64,000 bases of DNA from Prorocentrum cordatum. Taxonomy: Eukaryota > Sar > Dinophyceae > Prorocentrales > Prorocentraceae. Positions 53,535-63,245 of this stretch are shown piece after piece (position 1 is the stretch's first letter; every line of letters begins with the position of its first letter). The position numbers were made by a program, and so were the translations under genes. The notes under the pieces are model-generated. The model was not told the origin of the DNA, did no database searches, and saw nothing but the letters and a program-made list of their open reading frames with translations. Location: positions 337,364 through 401,363 of the forward strand of contig CAUYUJ010003991.1 in the NCBI GenBank assembly GCA_963575745.1. Reading direction: 5' to 3'.

Positions 53535-53985
53535 TCATAATTCATTTTTTTCGGCGCTTGCGGCGGGCTTTCTTTTCCAATCCAGCTTATCTTATCCAAT
53601 CCATCTTGTCCTATCCAATCCATCTTATCTTATCCAACCCATCTTGTCCCATCGTATCTCATCCCACCCAATCCAATCCACCCAACCCAGTCCATCAAAT
53701 CATTTGTTTCTGCGCCTGCGGCGGGCCAATCCAATCAATCTTATCTTATTCAATCCATTTCTTCCATTCCAACCCATCTTATCGTATCCAATCTATCTTA
53801 TCCCATCCAATCCAATCCACCCAACCCAATCCATCAATTCATTTTTGTCGGCGCCTGCGGCGGGCTTCCTTATCCAATCCAGCTTATCATATCCAATCCA
53901 TGGTTGTGCCGATGGTTGTCTTGTGGTTGTCCGACAACAGATAGTTTCTTTTGTTCGCGCTTGCGGCGGGCTTTCTCATTTTGTT
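53535..53985. repeat. Composite satellite: CCAATCCATCTTAT units with GCGGCGGGC spacers
   Basis: Short units like TATCCAATCCATCTTATC alternate with a GC-rich spacer TCGGCGCCTGCGGCGGGCTT, which appears near 53551, 53709, 53849 and 53957 (spacings about 158, 140 and 108 bp). This is a two-level repeat with alternating base composition. Confidence 0.85.
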
Positions 53986-54104
53986 TTCGAGGTCGATGGT
54001 GAGATCGACAGTGAGATTCACCGATAGGTCGGTCGACGGATAGGTAGATAGTGGGGATTCATCGTCATCGCGGTCATCATTGTGGTGGACGGAGACTCCG
54101 ATAG

Positions 54105-54299
54105 AGAGGGAGGGAGAGAGAGAGAGAGGGCGAGAGAGAGAGAGAGAGAGCCACAGAGAGAGAGAGAGAGAGACACAGAGAAAGAGAAAAATGATATAAA
54201 GGTGACAGGCTGGAGGCCAGTCAGGGTGGGCATTTGATTTCAATCCCTCCCAAACCTCCTTATCGCCCGCAGGGTGGTCGTATAGGTATATATATATAT

Positions 54300-54334
<35 letters not shown>

Positions 54335-54335
54335 C
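54105..54335. repeat. (GA)n microsatellites
   Basis: GA tracts at about 54112-54190 and 54300-54335, separated by mixed sequence. Confidence 0.9.
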
Positions 54336-54960
54336 AAGCAAAAAAAGAGAACGCCGATGGTGCATAGCCGAGAGCACAGATCGTGACAACCACATATGTC
54401 ATTCCTAAGGCCCGCAAGCAGCGCAGCGCCGGCAACATCCAAAGCGCGAGTAGCTGTTTGGCGCTCACTCCAGACTTGCATCCCTCTTGCTCAGCGCCCA
54501 ACCAGTGCGTGAGTTGCAGGGAGCTCTCGCGCATCGCTGTATGCACCTCGTTGAAATTGGCTGTCGGTTTCGGTGAGCGGCCAAGTTCCTGGGTTCCGGA
54601 CTGAAGAAAGGGGTTCGTGCGGAGCTTGCAATTTGCATAAGGACCCACCCCGTGCCACCCTGCCTGACGGCCCGTTCCGCCACCCCCACGCCTGACGGCC
54701 TGTTCCGCCACCCCCCCGCCCAAGTAATTCAACCACTCACACCACACGACCCGCGAAGGACAGCCCTACACCCCCACGTGGTCTTCCCCCCATGCTCATT
54801 GCACAACCTGGAGCATGGTGCAAAAGTGGGCCGCCAGTTCTTGGTAGGCGGCTGGGTGCCCGGACTCGCGGGGCCCCGGCTCCCCAGGTTCCCCGTTTCG
54901 GACTCTTGGGCGCGAGGGCTCCCTGCTGCAGCCAGGCTCCGGGGCCTCGAGAGCATAATT
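54336..54960. other. No gene seen
   Basis: Mixed. It contains a two-copy repeat of CTGACGGCC[C/T]GTTCCGCCACC at about 54662-54720. Confidence 0.5.
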
Positions 54961-54964
54961 AGTC

Positions 54965-54966
54965 AG

Positions 54967-54997
<31 letters not shown>

Positions 54998-54998
54998 T
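54965..54998. repeat. (GA)n microsatellite
   Basis: About 15 GA units. Confidence 0.9.
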
Positions 54999-56455
54999 AA
55001 GTAGAAAGCAGAAGGTTGATCATACACCCCCTCGGCCTCCAGAGCACCCCGTCACGAGGCCCAGAAGGGGGTCCCAGGCGCTTTCGCGTGGAGCGAAGAG
55101 CTGGGGGCACCTTGGGCAATGGGGCGCCTCTGACAGCCCCCGATTCGGCCCTCGAAGGCGAGGCCATTTCCGGAACGCTTCAATGTGGTGCCAGAAGACG
55201 CGGCCGGTGGGGCCCTGGTGCTTCACCCAGCCTTCCCTGTCCAGGTCGGGCGCCCGCACCACGGGGGCGCCCTCGGCGGGGAGCGTGCAGCGTAGAGTGT
55301 GAGAACAGTGGAAAAATTAAAAGGAGGGTGGTCCAGTTTCAACATGTGGTTCCCGCATGAGTGCCGCACGCATTATTGGCTGGAAAAACATGAAACAGTT
55401 ACAGGGATGGGGGCGGGCGGTGGGCCGTTTTCAAAAACTGCATTCTCGCCTCAGCTCAGCGAGCATTCGTCTGACAATGTTTCACACGTTGCCTAGGTAG
55501 AGGAACACGTGTTTTTAAAATGTTTGCCAGCGTGGGCCCGGTGGTCTTGTACTGTGGATGTGTTCATGAGCCATGTGTTGCAAGCTAGAGTGTGAAAGCA
55601 ATGTGGTGTAAGCTATGCGGTCCAGCATACGTGGTGCAAGCTAGAGGCGGCAATGAATCGGCACCGGGCCACAATGTGGCGAAACCCCGAAACCTCGCCG
55701 AACCCACCCAGCGCGCGAGGCGGCCTCGGCGGTAACGTGGCGAAATCTCGCCGGACCCAACCAATTCCTTGGTGAGAGAAGAAAAATCCGTAAGTGCGAG
55801 CACTTTTTAAGGGAATGTGGACATCGTTTGGGAACTCCGCAGGCTGTACGCAACAACACTTGCCTCTGCTGGCAAAACGGGGCTCCCGCTGAGGACATTT
55901 GGCATGTGTCTGGCCAGGACTGTCAGGTGTCCTGCAGCTATGCGAAGGGCAGTTCTTTTTCAAAGCGGAGCTCGCTGTGAAATTCCCGTGAGCCACATGA
56001 TCGAACAGATCGGCTTCTTCACTGACTAAAGGGATGGAGGGCAGTTCTGCTTCAAAGCGGTGACCTCGCCTGAATCACATGTCAATGGGGCGCTCGTCTA
56101 GTAAGGGGTTGTCCCCCGTAGTTGAGTTAGACTTGGCATGCGTTTTGCAGGAGGCGGCTTGGGACAGGAGCACGTGCTGCAGCATCGCAGATGAATCATA
56201 TGCTCATTATGGTCTCTCCTCTTTCTCTCGCACGTCCGTCGGGACCCCCCCACACACCCGGCCCGCGCCCGGGCGCTCGAGGCCCCCGCCCAGGCCGCCG
56301 CGTTCCGCTCCCTGCCTCCCGCTCCACTGCCAGAGAAGTTGGCACGCGCTGGTCAGCTGCAGCAGTCCCTGCCTCCAGCTCGCTCTGGGCAGCAGTTACT
56401 GTAGATCACAGGTTGTGCAAATTTCACAGCTCTTCTCACACCACACCACCACCGT
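54999..56455. other. No recognisable gene (1.45 kb)
   Basis: Mixed sequence. A partial tandem duplication is visible: GGCAGTTCT, then TTCAAAGCGG, then a Ca-rich CACATG word, at about 55949-56000 and 56041-56082. Nothing coding is recognised. It may include downstream exons or the 3' UTR of the minus-strand RRM gene. Confidence 0.45.
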
Positions 56456-56459
56456 TACA

Positions 56460-56870
56460 CTACGCACCTGGTAGATGACGTCCCTTTGCGCCAGAACGCG
56501 TCCGAGCCCGAATCCTCCGGTTCTTGCGCTCGGTTTCGTCCAGGGTGGTTGTAGCTTTCTTGGCCTCCGTTTCTGTGGAAAGACTGACCTGGCCGTATCC
56601 GTACGATCTGCTGTAGTAGACGGTCCCGTCCTCTGTGGGCACTCTGCAGGATTCGACGCTGCCCGCTTGCTTCATGTGGCTCTTTAGGTCGCGCCAGTCG
56701 ACGTCGTAAGACACTTTTCCTACGTAGACTTGGTTTGTAGTTGATGACGTCGGCTCGTCTACGGCTTGCCCCTTCTGCTGCCATTGTCCCTTCTCGCACT
56801 CCCTGCCCGCACCGCGGCTGGCTTGCGACGTGCCGCTGTGGTTGTTTAGTGTGTATTTGTCCCCCCACAT
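56460..56870 (-). CDS. RRM-domain RNA-binding protein (exon)
   Basis: 136 codons on the minus strand. Residues 47-123 form an RNA-recognition motif: RNP2 VYVGKVSYD (48-56), helix 1 WRDLKSHMKQAG (59-70), strand 2 SVESCRVPT, RNP1 SYGYGQVSL (89-97, where a usual aromatic is Gln), helix 2 TEAKKATTTLDE and strand 4 NRRIRARTR. RRMs bind single-stranded RNA. Residues 24-35 (CEKGQWQQKGQA) resemble the PPR-derived units just upstream, hinting at a PPR-RRM fusion. After residue 134 a CAG|GTGCGT sequence could be a splice donor, so the ORF end may not be the protein end. A downstream exon was not identified. Confidence 0.65.
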   Translation of the reverse strand: MWGDKYTLNNHSGTSQASRGAGRECEKGQWQQKGQAVDEPTSSTTNQVYVGKVSYDVDWRDLKSHMKQAGSVESCRVPTEDGTVYYSRSYGYGQVSLSTETEAKKATTTLDETERKNRRIRARTRSGAKGRHLPGA

Positions 56871-56915
56871 CCTCGCTGTCAGACATCTCCTGCTCCTTCT
56901 CCTCCCACGGCTGTG

Positions 56916-56949
<34 letters not shown>

Positions 56950-56963
56950 TTGTATAGACAGAA

Positions 56964-57300
56964 CTATAGATGCCTGTGTTCCTCCTTCAGGTGCTCGTAG
57001 CATTTCCCGTCCGTGAGGCAGGTAGCGATGTTGTCGTGCAGGTGCTGGCTACCAGGATGCCGCATGGCGTGTGGAAGGGCGTTGCAAGTCTTTTGAAGTG
57101 TCCTGAGTGCCACTTCGGGCCGTCGCGGTCTGAATATTTGGTACCCCGTGTCGATCAGCGCGTGGATCCGAACGTCCCTCGTGCCGTTGTCAGACATCTC
57201 CTGCTCCTTTTCCTCCTCGGTTTTTCTTCTGCTCCTCGTGATGTCCGCGTTGCCTATACGACCGAGTACATATGCATAGCAGCCAGTGCACAAGCTTGCA
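56964..57300 (-). CDS. Unrecognised exon-like ORF upstream of the RRM
   Basis: Minus-strand frame ending at 56964. The segment GYQIFRPRRPEVALRTLQKT and the following HAMRHPGSQHLHDNIATCL look protein-like, but I do not recognise a family. Both this ORF and sequence just 5' of the RRM exon contain the word EEKEQEMSD (DNA near 57190-57215 and 56878-56905), so one may be a duplicated exon start. A TA-rich tract (56920-56960) separates it from the RRM exon. Confidence 0.35.
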
Positions 57301-57359
57301 AGAACACCGAACATGTCACGGATACGACCTTCCGCGTGCCATGTTGTAGTTGATAGCGT

Positions 57360-58790
57360 CTTGTATCCAACCCCTGCCGCCCTTGCCCCACCTGCCGGCA
57401 CTTCTCGCACCATCGCTGGCTCTTCTCGCATCATTGCTGGCCTGTCTTGCACCGTTGCCTCCACTTCTCGCTCCACTGCCGGCACGTCACGCACCATTGC
57501 CGGCCCTTCTCACACCAGTGCGCGCCATTCTCGCACCACTGCCTGCCCTTCGCGCACCATTGCTGGCCCTTCTCGCGCCCCTGCTGGGCCTTATTGCATG
57601 AGTGGACTGGCCCCGACCCTGTAGCTGATGACGTCGGGCTCGTGCTTCTCAGCCACACCACCGTCGTAGCTGATGGCATCGGACTCGCGCTTCGTTATAC
57701 TATCCGCGGAGCTGATGGCATCGGGTTCTGTGACCACCCTTGGAGCTGACGGCTGACGACGTTTGGCTCGTGCTTCACCCCACTTCCCCCGCTTCCTCCT
57801 CCACCTCCACCACCACCTCCACCTCCTAAATCAACCTTTGCCGCCACGGACCCACCTGCTGGCACTTCTAGCACTGCTCCGGGTCCTTCTCGTACCACCG
57901 CCAGCCCGTCTCGCAGTACTTCCGCCCCTTCTCGAATTTCTGCTGGCCAGTCACGCACCCTTGCCGCCACTCCCCGACCTGCGGGCCCTTCTGGCGCGGT
58001 TGCCGGCCCTCATTGCGCCACTGCTGGCCCTTCACGCACCACTGCTGGCCCATCTGCAGCACTGCTTGTCCTTCTCGCACCACTGCCAGTCCTTCTGGCA
58101 CCACTGCTTGTCCTTCGCGCACTATTGCTGGCCCTTCTTATTGTGACTGGCCCCGACCCTGTAGCTGATGACGTCGGGCTCGTGCTTCTCAGCCACACCA
58201 CCGTCGTAGCTGATGGCATCGGACTCGTCGTGCTTCGTTGTGCCACCCTCGTAGCTGACGATTTTGGCCTCGTGTTTCGCCACCTCCCTCTCGTAGCAGT
58301 CGCCGTCGGATTCGCGCCTCTCGACACCACCCTCGTAGCGGATGGCGTGGGTTTCGTGTTTCGCAGTGCCAATTCTGTAGTTGATTGTATCGGGTTCGTT
58401 CTTGTCAGCGCCACCCTGACGCTTGCTCCCTTCTTGATGCATAATTTATTGAGCCACTTGTTTATGTGCCACTACGTCTCCCCGTGTACACGACAAGAAA
58501 GTGAGGGGCTGCTGCGTCGTCTGTACATCTGCTGTCTGCAGTGTTGTCTTCAAGCCTGTCTGTGCGCCTGCTGTCTGCTGCCTGCCTTTGGCTTGTCTCG
58601 CAGCTATTATCGTAGCTGATGACGTCTGGCGCCAGGCTGGCTTCCGTCCAACACTGCAGTAGATCAGGGACGACCTCCGGAGCATTCCTATTGAATCCTG
58701 GGCCTGTTGATTGTTGTGTCGTCTGTACGTCAGATTCGATCTGGCGTAAGGCTGCCACTAACTCTCGGAGTAAAGGCATCGGAGGTTCTG
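57360..58790 (-). pseudogene. PPR-derived degenerate repeat array
   Basis: On the minus strand two kinds of short unit alternate in blocks. One is a 14-16 residue unit on KHEPDVISYRVG / KHDESDAISYDGG / KHEAKIVSYEGG (about six units at 58140-58440, plus copies near 57620-57700 and LAPDVISYDNSCE near 58610). The other is a 10-residue unit on EKGQQWCEKGRQWC (about eight to nine units each at 57370-57600 and 57870-58130). In dinoflagellate PPR proteins these are the two halves of a 35-residue repeat (EPDVISYNA...ACEKGGQWQ). Here they are separated and homogenised independently, frames shift and stops occur, so a working PPR protein is unlikely. Confidence 0.6.
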
Positions 58791-59238
58791 GATCAGCCCC
58801 ATGGGTCGGGTGCAGGTGTTGTTGCAGGTCAATGTGTGTACATTGGTCGGTCTTGTCGCACAGCCACTCGCTTCGTTCTCAACTGTTTTGTCTTGGCCCA
58901 CGATGCGGGCTCCTCGGTCACCGCCGCCACACAAGGGTTCCAGTTTCTGGACTCGCGAGATGGGGCCGTATTCGGCGAGACTGGAAAAGTCATGGTTGGT
59001 CTTCCCGCTTGACTGCTGTCAACCCGCGGGCTGGAGACCGCCGTCCACGCGACGGTTCCCCAGCGGGTGGAACGCGGTTCGGGCCCTCGATGGCTTTGTC
59101 TCTCCTCTTCCTCCTCCTCCCCCTCCCCCTCCTCCCCCACCTCCTCCTCCTCCAGCTGCCCTTTTCGATCGAGCGATATCAGGCAGCTTCAGCGGCAGCA
59201 CCCCCATCGGTCCCCTCCAGCCATTATGCTTTGATAGG

Positions 59239-59970
59239 ATGAGCGGGCCCAGGGATGGGAGCGGCGGCGGTTGGCGGAGCTTGCAGACGATGGTGTACAG
59301 TCCGTTGACTCTCGCCGCCCCGCTCAGGCTCAACGACATCTCGATGGAGTACAAGTCTGTCGACTTCATCTTCCTCCAGGGGACGACGGTCAGGAGTCGA
59401 GGGGAACCGTCGAGGCAGGTTACAGCAGAGCATTTGGTCGTGCGTTCGGGCTACGGCAGAAACAGTAATCATGCGCGTGGTGTTGCAGTAGCGCTTCACA
59501 GACACAGGTATGCTGAGACACACATCGCGCGCATAATCGAAGGCCAGAAGAAGCTACAGGGCAGAGCACTCATGGTCAGATACAAAAGGGGTCGCCAGGA
59601 CCTCGCGCTGTTTGCCCTGCACTACCCACCCAGAGGCAAAGGGAAAGGCGCGGTGGCGGAGCAGAAGGCCATATCGTCTGAGCTCACGAAGTGCTTGCAC
59701 GATCAGCTCAATTCTCTTCCAGCACGGTGCCTCCCGCTGATTGGAATGGATCTTAATTCAGAATGCGGTTTGGACGAGACGGCTTCACAAGTGACGGGTA
59801 CGATCATGCCAGCCGCTGAAGGACCTAACTTTCGCAGCATCAAGCCGACGTTGCAGGCGCATGCCCTGGTGTTGGCCAACACGTACTTTGACGCGGGCGC
59901 CACATACTACGGCATCTCACCAAAAGTTGTGAGACGTATTGTTTTTTCTTGGCGTGCCCGCGCAGTATGA
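59239..59970 (+). CDS. LINE III endonuclease domain
   Basis: Frame 1 from ATG 59239: VDFIFLQGTTVRS (Q-G-T in place of the catalytic QE of many endonucleases), RGVAVALHRHRY, DLALFALHYPPRG, LPLIGMDLNSECG (GDLN-type motif, about 59731) and ANTYFDAGATYYG. The normal end of the domain continues in frame 3 after a T6 run (RIVF, then ACPRSMIHNV and PKDDFPL), where the usual RID and DHFPL have Val and Asp. It would nick target DNA; this copy is probably inactive. Confidence 0.7.
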   Translation: MSGPRDGSGGGWRSLQTMVYSPLTLAAPLRLNDISMEYKSVDFIFLQGTTVRSRGEPSRQVTAEHLVVRSGYGRNSNHARGVAVALHRHRYAETHIARIIEGQKKLQGRALMVRYKRGRQDLALFALHYPPRGKGKGAVAEQKAISSELTKCLHDQLNSLPARCLPLIGMDLNSECGLDETASQVTGTIMPAAEGPNFRSIKPTLQAHALVLANTYFDAGATYYGISPKVVRRIVFSWRARAV

Positions 59971-61319
59971 TTCATAATGTAGATGAGTGCTTCGTCTCCG
60001 TCAACAAGGGTAGGCGATTGCAGCACATCAGGTGTAATACGCCAAAGGATGACTTCCCACTCTACACGGCGATGCGGCGCACGTTCGAGTACCAGACGAA
60101 GCCCATGATGCTGAGATACAACCAGGAAGCGTGCAACGCGGTCTTGCTGTACGGCACGGGTAGACGACAGTTCGTGGCACAAGTTGAAGAGCGGTTGTCG
60201 GAACACAAGCAGCAGTTCGAGGAGTGGGGGATGGCAGGAGATGTGGATCAACTTAACGCGGGCATCATGCAGATTGTACAAGAGGTAGCAGCAGAGAAGT
60301 TGCAGGAGCCCCCAGGGCACGTCGAAAAACGGGAAGCAGCATTGGCACAGCGCTCTCAGCTGAAAGATCTACTCAAGGCGAGACGTCAGGCCAAGGAGAA
60401 CGAGACACAGTACCCAGATGAATGCAATATCGAAGTAGCCAGATTAAGTCGACAGTTGAAGAAGTTTAAGAAGCAATTTATTCAATCCCTTATGGAAAAA
60501 AAACGCATTGAGGGTCTTTGGGACGCGTGGAGAGCCAGGAGATTCTACGACGCTCACGAGATAGCGAGGTTGTTGGCTGGAACCTGCCGTGGGCCGCGCG
60601 GCCGACGGTACAACAGAGCGCCTACCTCAAGGGCATCGGCAGCAGAATGGATCGACAAGTTCCAGCTGGCAGGAGAAGAAGGCGGGGCACGAGCGCAACC
60701 GCTAGAGCGAGGTGAAGACCCTGAAGTTTGTTCTGGATTCTGGAGATTACCTTTTGGGCAGCCGGCTGTGGAATCGGGTTTCTGTGGCATAGATAATAGC
60801 AGAGACGAAGGACATCGAAGTGAAATGACTCGTGGCAGAGAAGTAACTACTGGAACGAAGGCTTCACGCAGTGCACATCACAAGCCTTCGTATCTGGAAT
60901 GGACCAATCCTAACGAGACCGATGAGATGCTGGACTTCACTGCTATTCATGAGGACGCTTTGTTCATTGTGGAGCGCCTCAGGAAATCCCTGAAGCGACT
61001 GACGCCATGGAGAGCGAAGCCCAGCTGGTCGGCACCAGGTGACGTACTTAGAGTTTTAGCAATGCCAAATTGGCATTATCGACCTCAACGCGGCGGTGGG
61101 CTGGGACTGCAGCCCGAGGACGAGCAGATTGAGGCGCCAGAGTTTGAGCGGGCCCTTTACTTGCTTTGCAGATGTATCAGAACGGTTGGGAGAGCACCTG
61201 CAGCTTGGCATCAGGCCTCGTGTTGTCGGCTAGCGAAACACAATGGCAAGCTGGGCACGGCGGCGGAGAGACCAATCGTGTTTTTTTGGGGCTTGGTAGA
61301 TCGTTCTATCGTTCTTTGA
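59949..61319 (+). CDS. LINE III linker and RT N-part
   Basis: 456 codons in frame 3. After the end of the endonuclease comes a long charged helical linker (about residues 70-200, for example QLKDLLKARRQAKENE). Then an RT start: LTPWRAKPSWSAPGDVLR near 61000-61055 and LCRCIRTVGRAPAAWHQASC to AKHNGKLGTAAERPIVFF near 61160-61290. The frame then leaves the RT because of a T7 run at about 61281. It has no catalytic aspartates itself. Confidence 0.65.
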   Translation: MACPRSMIHNVDECFVSVNKGRRLQHIRCNTPKDDFPLYTAMRRTFEYQTKPMMLRYNQEACNAVLLYGTGRRQFVAQVEERLSEHKQQFEEWGMAGDVDQLNAGIMQIVQEVAAEKLQEPPGHVEKREAALAQRSQLKDLLKARRQAKENETQYPDECNIEVARLSRQLKKFKKQFIQSLMEKKRIEGLWDAWRARRFYDAHEIARLLAGTCRGPRGRRYNRAPTSRASAAEWIDKFQLAGEEGGARAQPLERGEDPEVCSGFWRLPFGQPAVESGFCGIDNSRDEGHRSEMTRGREVTTGTKASRSAHHKPSYLEWTNPNETDEMLDFTAIHEDALFIVERLRKSLKRLTPWRAKPSWSAPGDVLRVLAMPNWHYRPQRGGGLGLQPEDEQIEAPEFERALYLLCRCIRTVGRAPAAWHQASCCRLAKHNGKLGTAAERPIVFFWGLVDRSIVL

Positions 61320-61882
61320 TGAAGAAGGATCACCACTGCGAGTATTGGGCTCATGGGGGCATATCTCACAGACGTCGAGAAGATGCAATGTTGGTTCAAC
61401 AATGTGGATCAGCGAGGCTTCGAAGAGCAGGGGTGGCACATATCGCGCGGTACCATGATGCCAGCAATGCCTTTTATTGCGTGCACAAGGATGTAGTAGA
61501 ACGTGCTGTATCGGAATTGGCGCAGGAGGGCAAGGAGGATTTCTTTCTCCAGAGGATCTACACCAGTACGTTTGTGTTCGCTGATGGACGCACCAGTGCA
61601 CACATGGCTCATGGGTCGGGAGTACTTCCAGGTGATCATGCTGCCACCAAGCTGTTTGTGATCACGTGCGGATACGGCGTCGAGTCCATGACGTCGTTTC
61701 TAGATCAAGGTCCATGGCAGAGAGCCCTGCACATGACAATGCCAGATGCCATCCAGTCGCCGCGCGACCAGAGGACCGTCGACCGTGCCACCAGCACCTT
61801 CGTCGACGATGTCGTTCGGAAAATCATGGGAGCGGATCAACATCATCCAGAGAGTTGCTTCATGGGAAAATCGAGTTTTTGA
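61166..61882 (+). CDS. LINE III RT catalytic part
   Basis: Frame 2, meaningful from about 61290. GRSFYRSLMKKD, then ARYHDASNAFYCVHKD (motif A, Asp about 61456), HGSGVLPGDHAATKLFVITC (motif B, about 61612) and STFVDDVVRKIM (motif C, Asp-Asp about 61805-61810). The catalytic aspartates are intact. It copies element RNA at the nicked target. The frame ends at 61880, and the post-RT homology continues in frame 3. Confidence 0.8.
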   Translation: MQMYQNGWESTCSLASGLVLSASETQWQAGHGGGETNRVFLGLGRSFYRSLMKKDHHCEYWAHGGISHRRREDAMLVQQCGSARLRRAGVAHIARYHDASNAFYCVHKDVVERAVSELAQEGKEDFFLQRIYTSTFVFADGRTSAHMAHGSGVLPGDHAATKLFVITCGYGVESMTSFLDQGPWQRALHMTMPDAIQSPRDQRTVDRATSTFVDDVVRKIMGADQHHPESCFMGKSSF

Positions 61883-62641
61883 TCACGGGCTCGAGGCAGT
61901 TGGAGGAGCACAAAATCGGGACAAACATGTTAAACTCGTCCAGGGAGCGGGCCCCGCAGCGTCGAAGTTCAATCGAGCTTTTCACCTGAGACGTTTGGGA
62001 CTTGAAGACAAAACAGTTTCGGCGGCCCGATATCTTGGGGGGGAACAGCACTACAATAATGGATTTTCTGCTGAGAAAAATGTTCGACTTCAGGCAGTAA
62101 AAACGGCTTGGTTCAAAATGGGGGCGTTTTGAACTACGGCGCAAGTGAGTATGCGTTTCAAGGGTATTGTGTTTGTGGGGGCGGTCATCAATGCGGAGTT
62201 TCGGGGCTGGGAGCTTACGTCCTCAACATGAGGACGCCCGTCGCCCGGCAATCCCTGGAGCCCCTGCAGCAGCAGATCTTTAAATATGCACGCGTGGTCC
62301 TACAGGGGAAGCGCGCACATCGTTCTGAACGCAAAGTACGTGCACCGGGTAATCTTGAAGTACAGCGCCTGATGAAGTTCGGCAGCCTTTTCGTCGAGTT
62401 CAGGGTCAGACGTCTGAAGTGGTTGCATGATACCGTTGCGAAACAGCGTGATCATCGTCAGGTCGTCGCAGCTCTTGTCGGACAGGCACAGTGTGAGGCT
62501 GCGAACTTTGAAGTCTCGAGTGATGGCGAGATCCCCCCCACGGCCCATGCGTGGACTAAACATTTCTGGGCTGATGCGCAAGCGTTCTTTGAAATTGAGG
62601 AAGGGGGGGGGGGGGGGGGGGGGGCTCGAATCAGAACATGA
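61746..62641 (+). pseudogene. LINE III post-RT region (frameshifted)
   Basis: Frame 3 from about 61868: RVFDHGLEAVGGAQNRDKHV, then RRLGLEDKTVSAARYLGG and KNVRLQAVKTAWFKMG. Near 62120 it passes to frame 2: NYGASEYAFQGYCV, SGLGAYVLNMRT, RLMKFGSLFVEFRVRRLKWL and HAWTKHFWADAQAFFEIEEG, ending at a run of about 21 G (62605-62625). The pattern matches the region after RT in long dinoflagellate LINEs. Confidence 0.6.
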
Positions 62642-62830
62642 GGGCAAGGTTCTAAAGCTTTTTTCGGGTAAAGCCCGAGATGTTGTTGTTTTGTTGCTTC
62701 TTTTTTTTTTTTTTTTTCTGAAAACCGATGTCACGCAGCTCAGGTCTAAGGAGCTTGCGGTTTCGATCCCTCCTCCAGGGCCAGAACCGTGTGAAGTTAC
62801 CCAACCTGCCACCCCGACAGGGGGGGGGGT
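62590..62830. repeat. Homopolymer-rich stretch (G, T and G runs)
   Basis: G run at about 62605-62625, T run at about 62701-62718 and G run at about 62820-62829, separated by mixed sequence. They lie between the post-RT and zinc-finger parts of LINE III. Confidence 0.85.
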
Positions 62831-62839
62831 CTGTAGAGT

Positions 62840-63245
62840 TTGAGCGTCCAGTTTGCCAGGGTAGGTTTATCTCTCAGAGGGCTCTAGTGGCCCACATGAA
62901 CCGTGCATGCGCACGAGTAGGAACAGATAGAGGTCCCCTGCTAGAAGCCAAGTGTAAGACGAATAGAGTGCCACATGCCGTTACACTTTCAAACAATTGC
63001 CTGCTCTGCCAAAGCACATTCGCGGACAGGGAAACGGCACAGTGGCACTTTGCAGCAGCACTCAAGCACAAGAGATGCATGACATATTTTAGTTCCAGAA
63101 ATCCTGAGCGAGTGGCGCACAAGTGTACGCGGTGCACTCGTTGTAGCTTTTCTGCTCCAACACCAGAGCAACTTGATCGACATTCTGTTGATGCACACTT
63201 GGCGCAGTATCTTGACACGCACATCCTTTCTCTAGATGTCGAAGT
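62840..63245 (+). pseudogene. LINE III C2H2-like zinc-finger segment
   Basis: Frame 1 reads CQGRFISQRALVAHMNRAC, CLLCQSTFADRETAQWHF and CTRCSFSAPTPEQLDRHSVD, three finger-like units with C-x2-C...H spacing (the first lacks its leading Cys). They probably bind nucleic acid. The frame stays open to 63924, but from about 63240 the conserved sequence is in the next ORF. Confidence 0.6.

Noticed and set aside
57360-58130. CRISPR-like array
   Set aside because: The 30-bp units are degenerate, contiguous, without unique spacers and read as PPR-like peptide. The host is a eukaryote.
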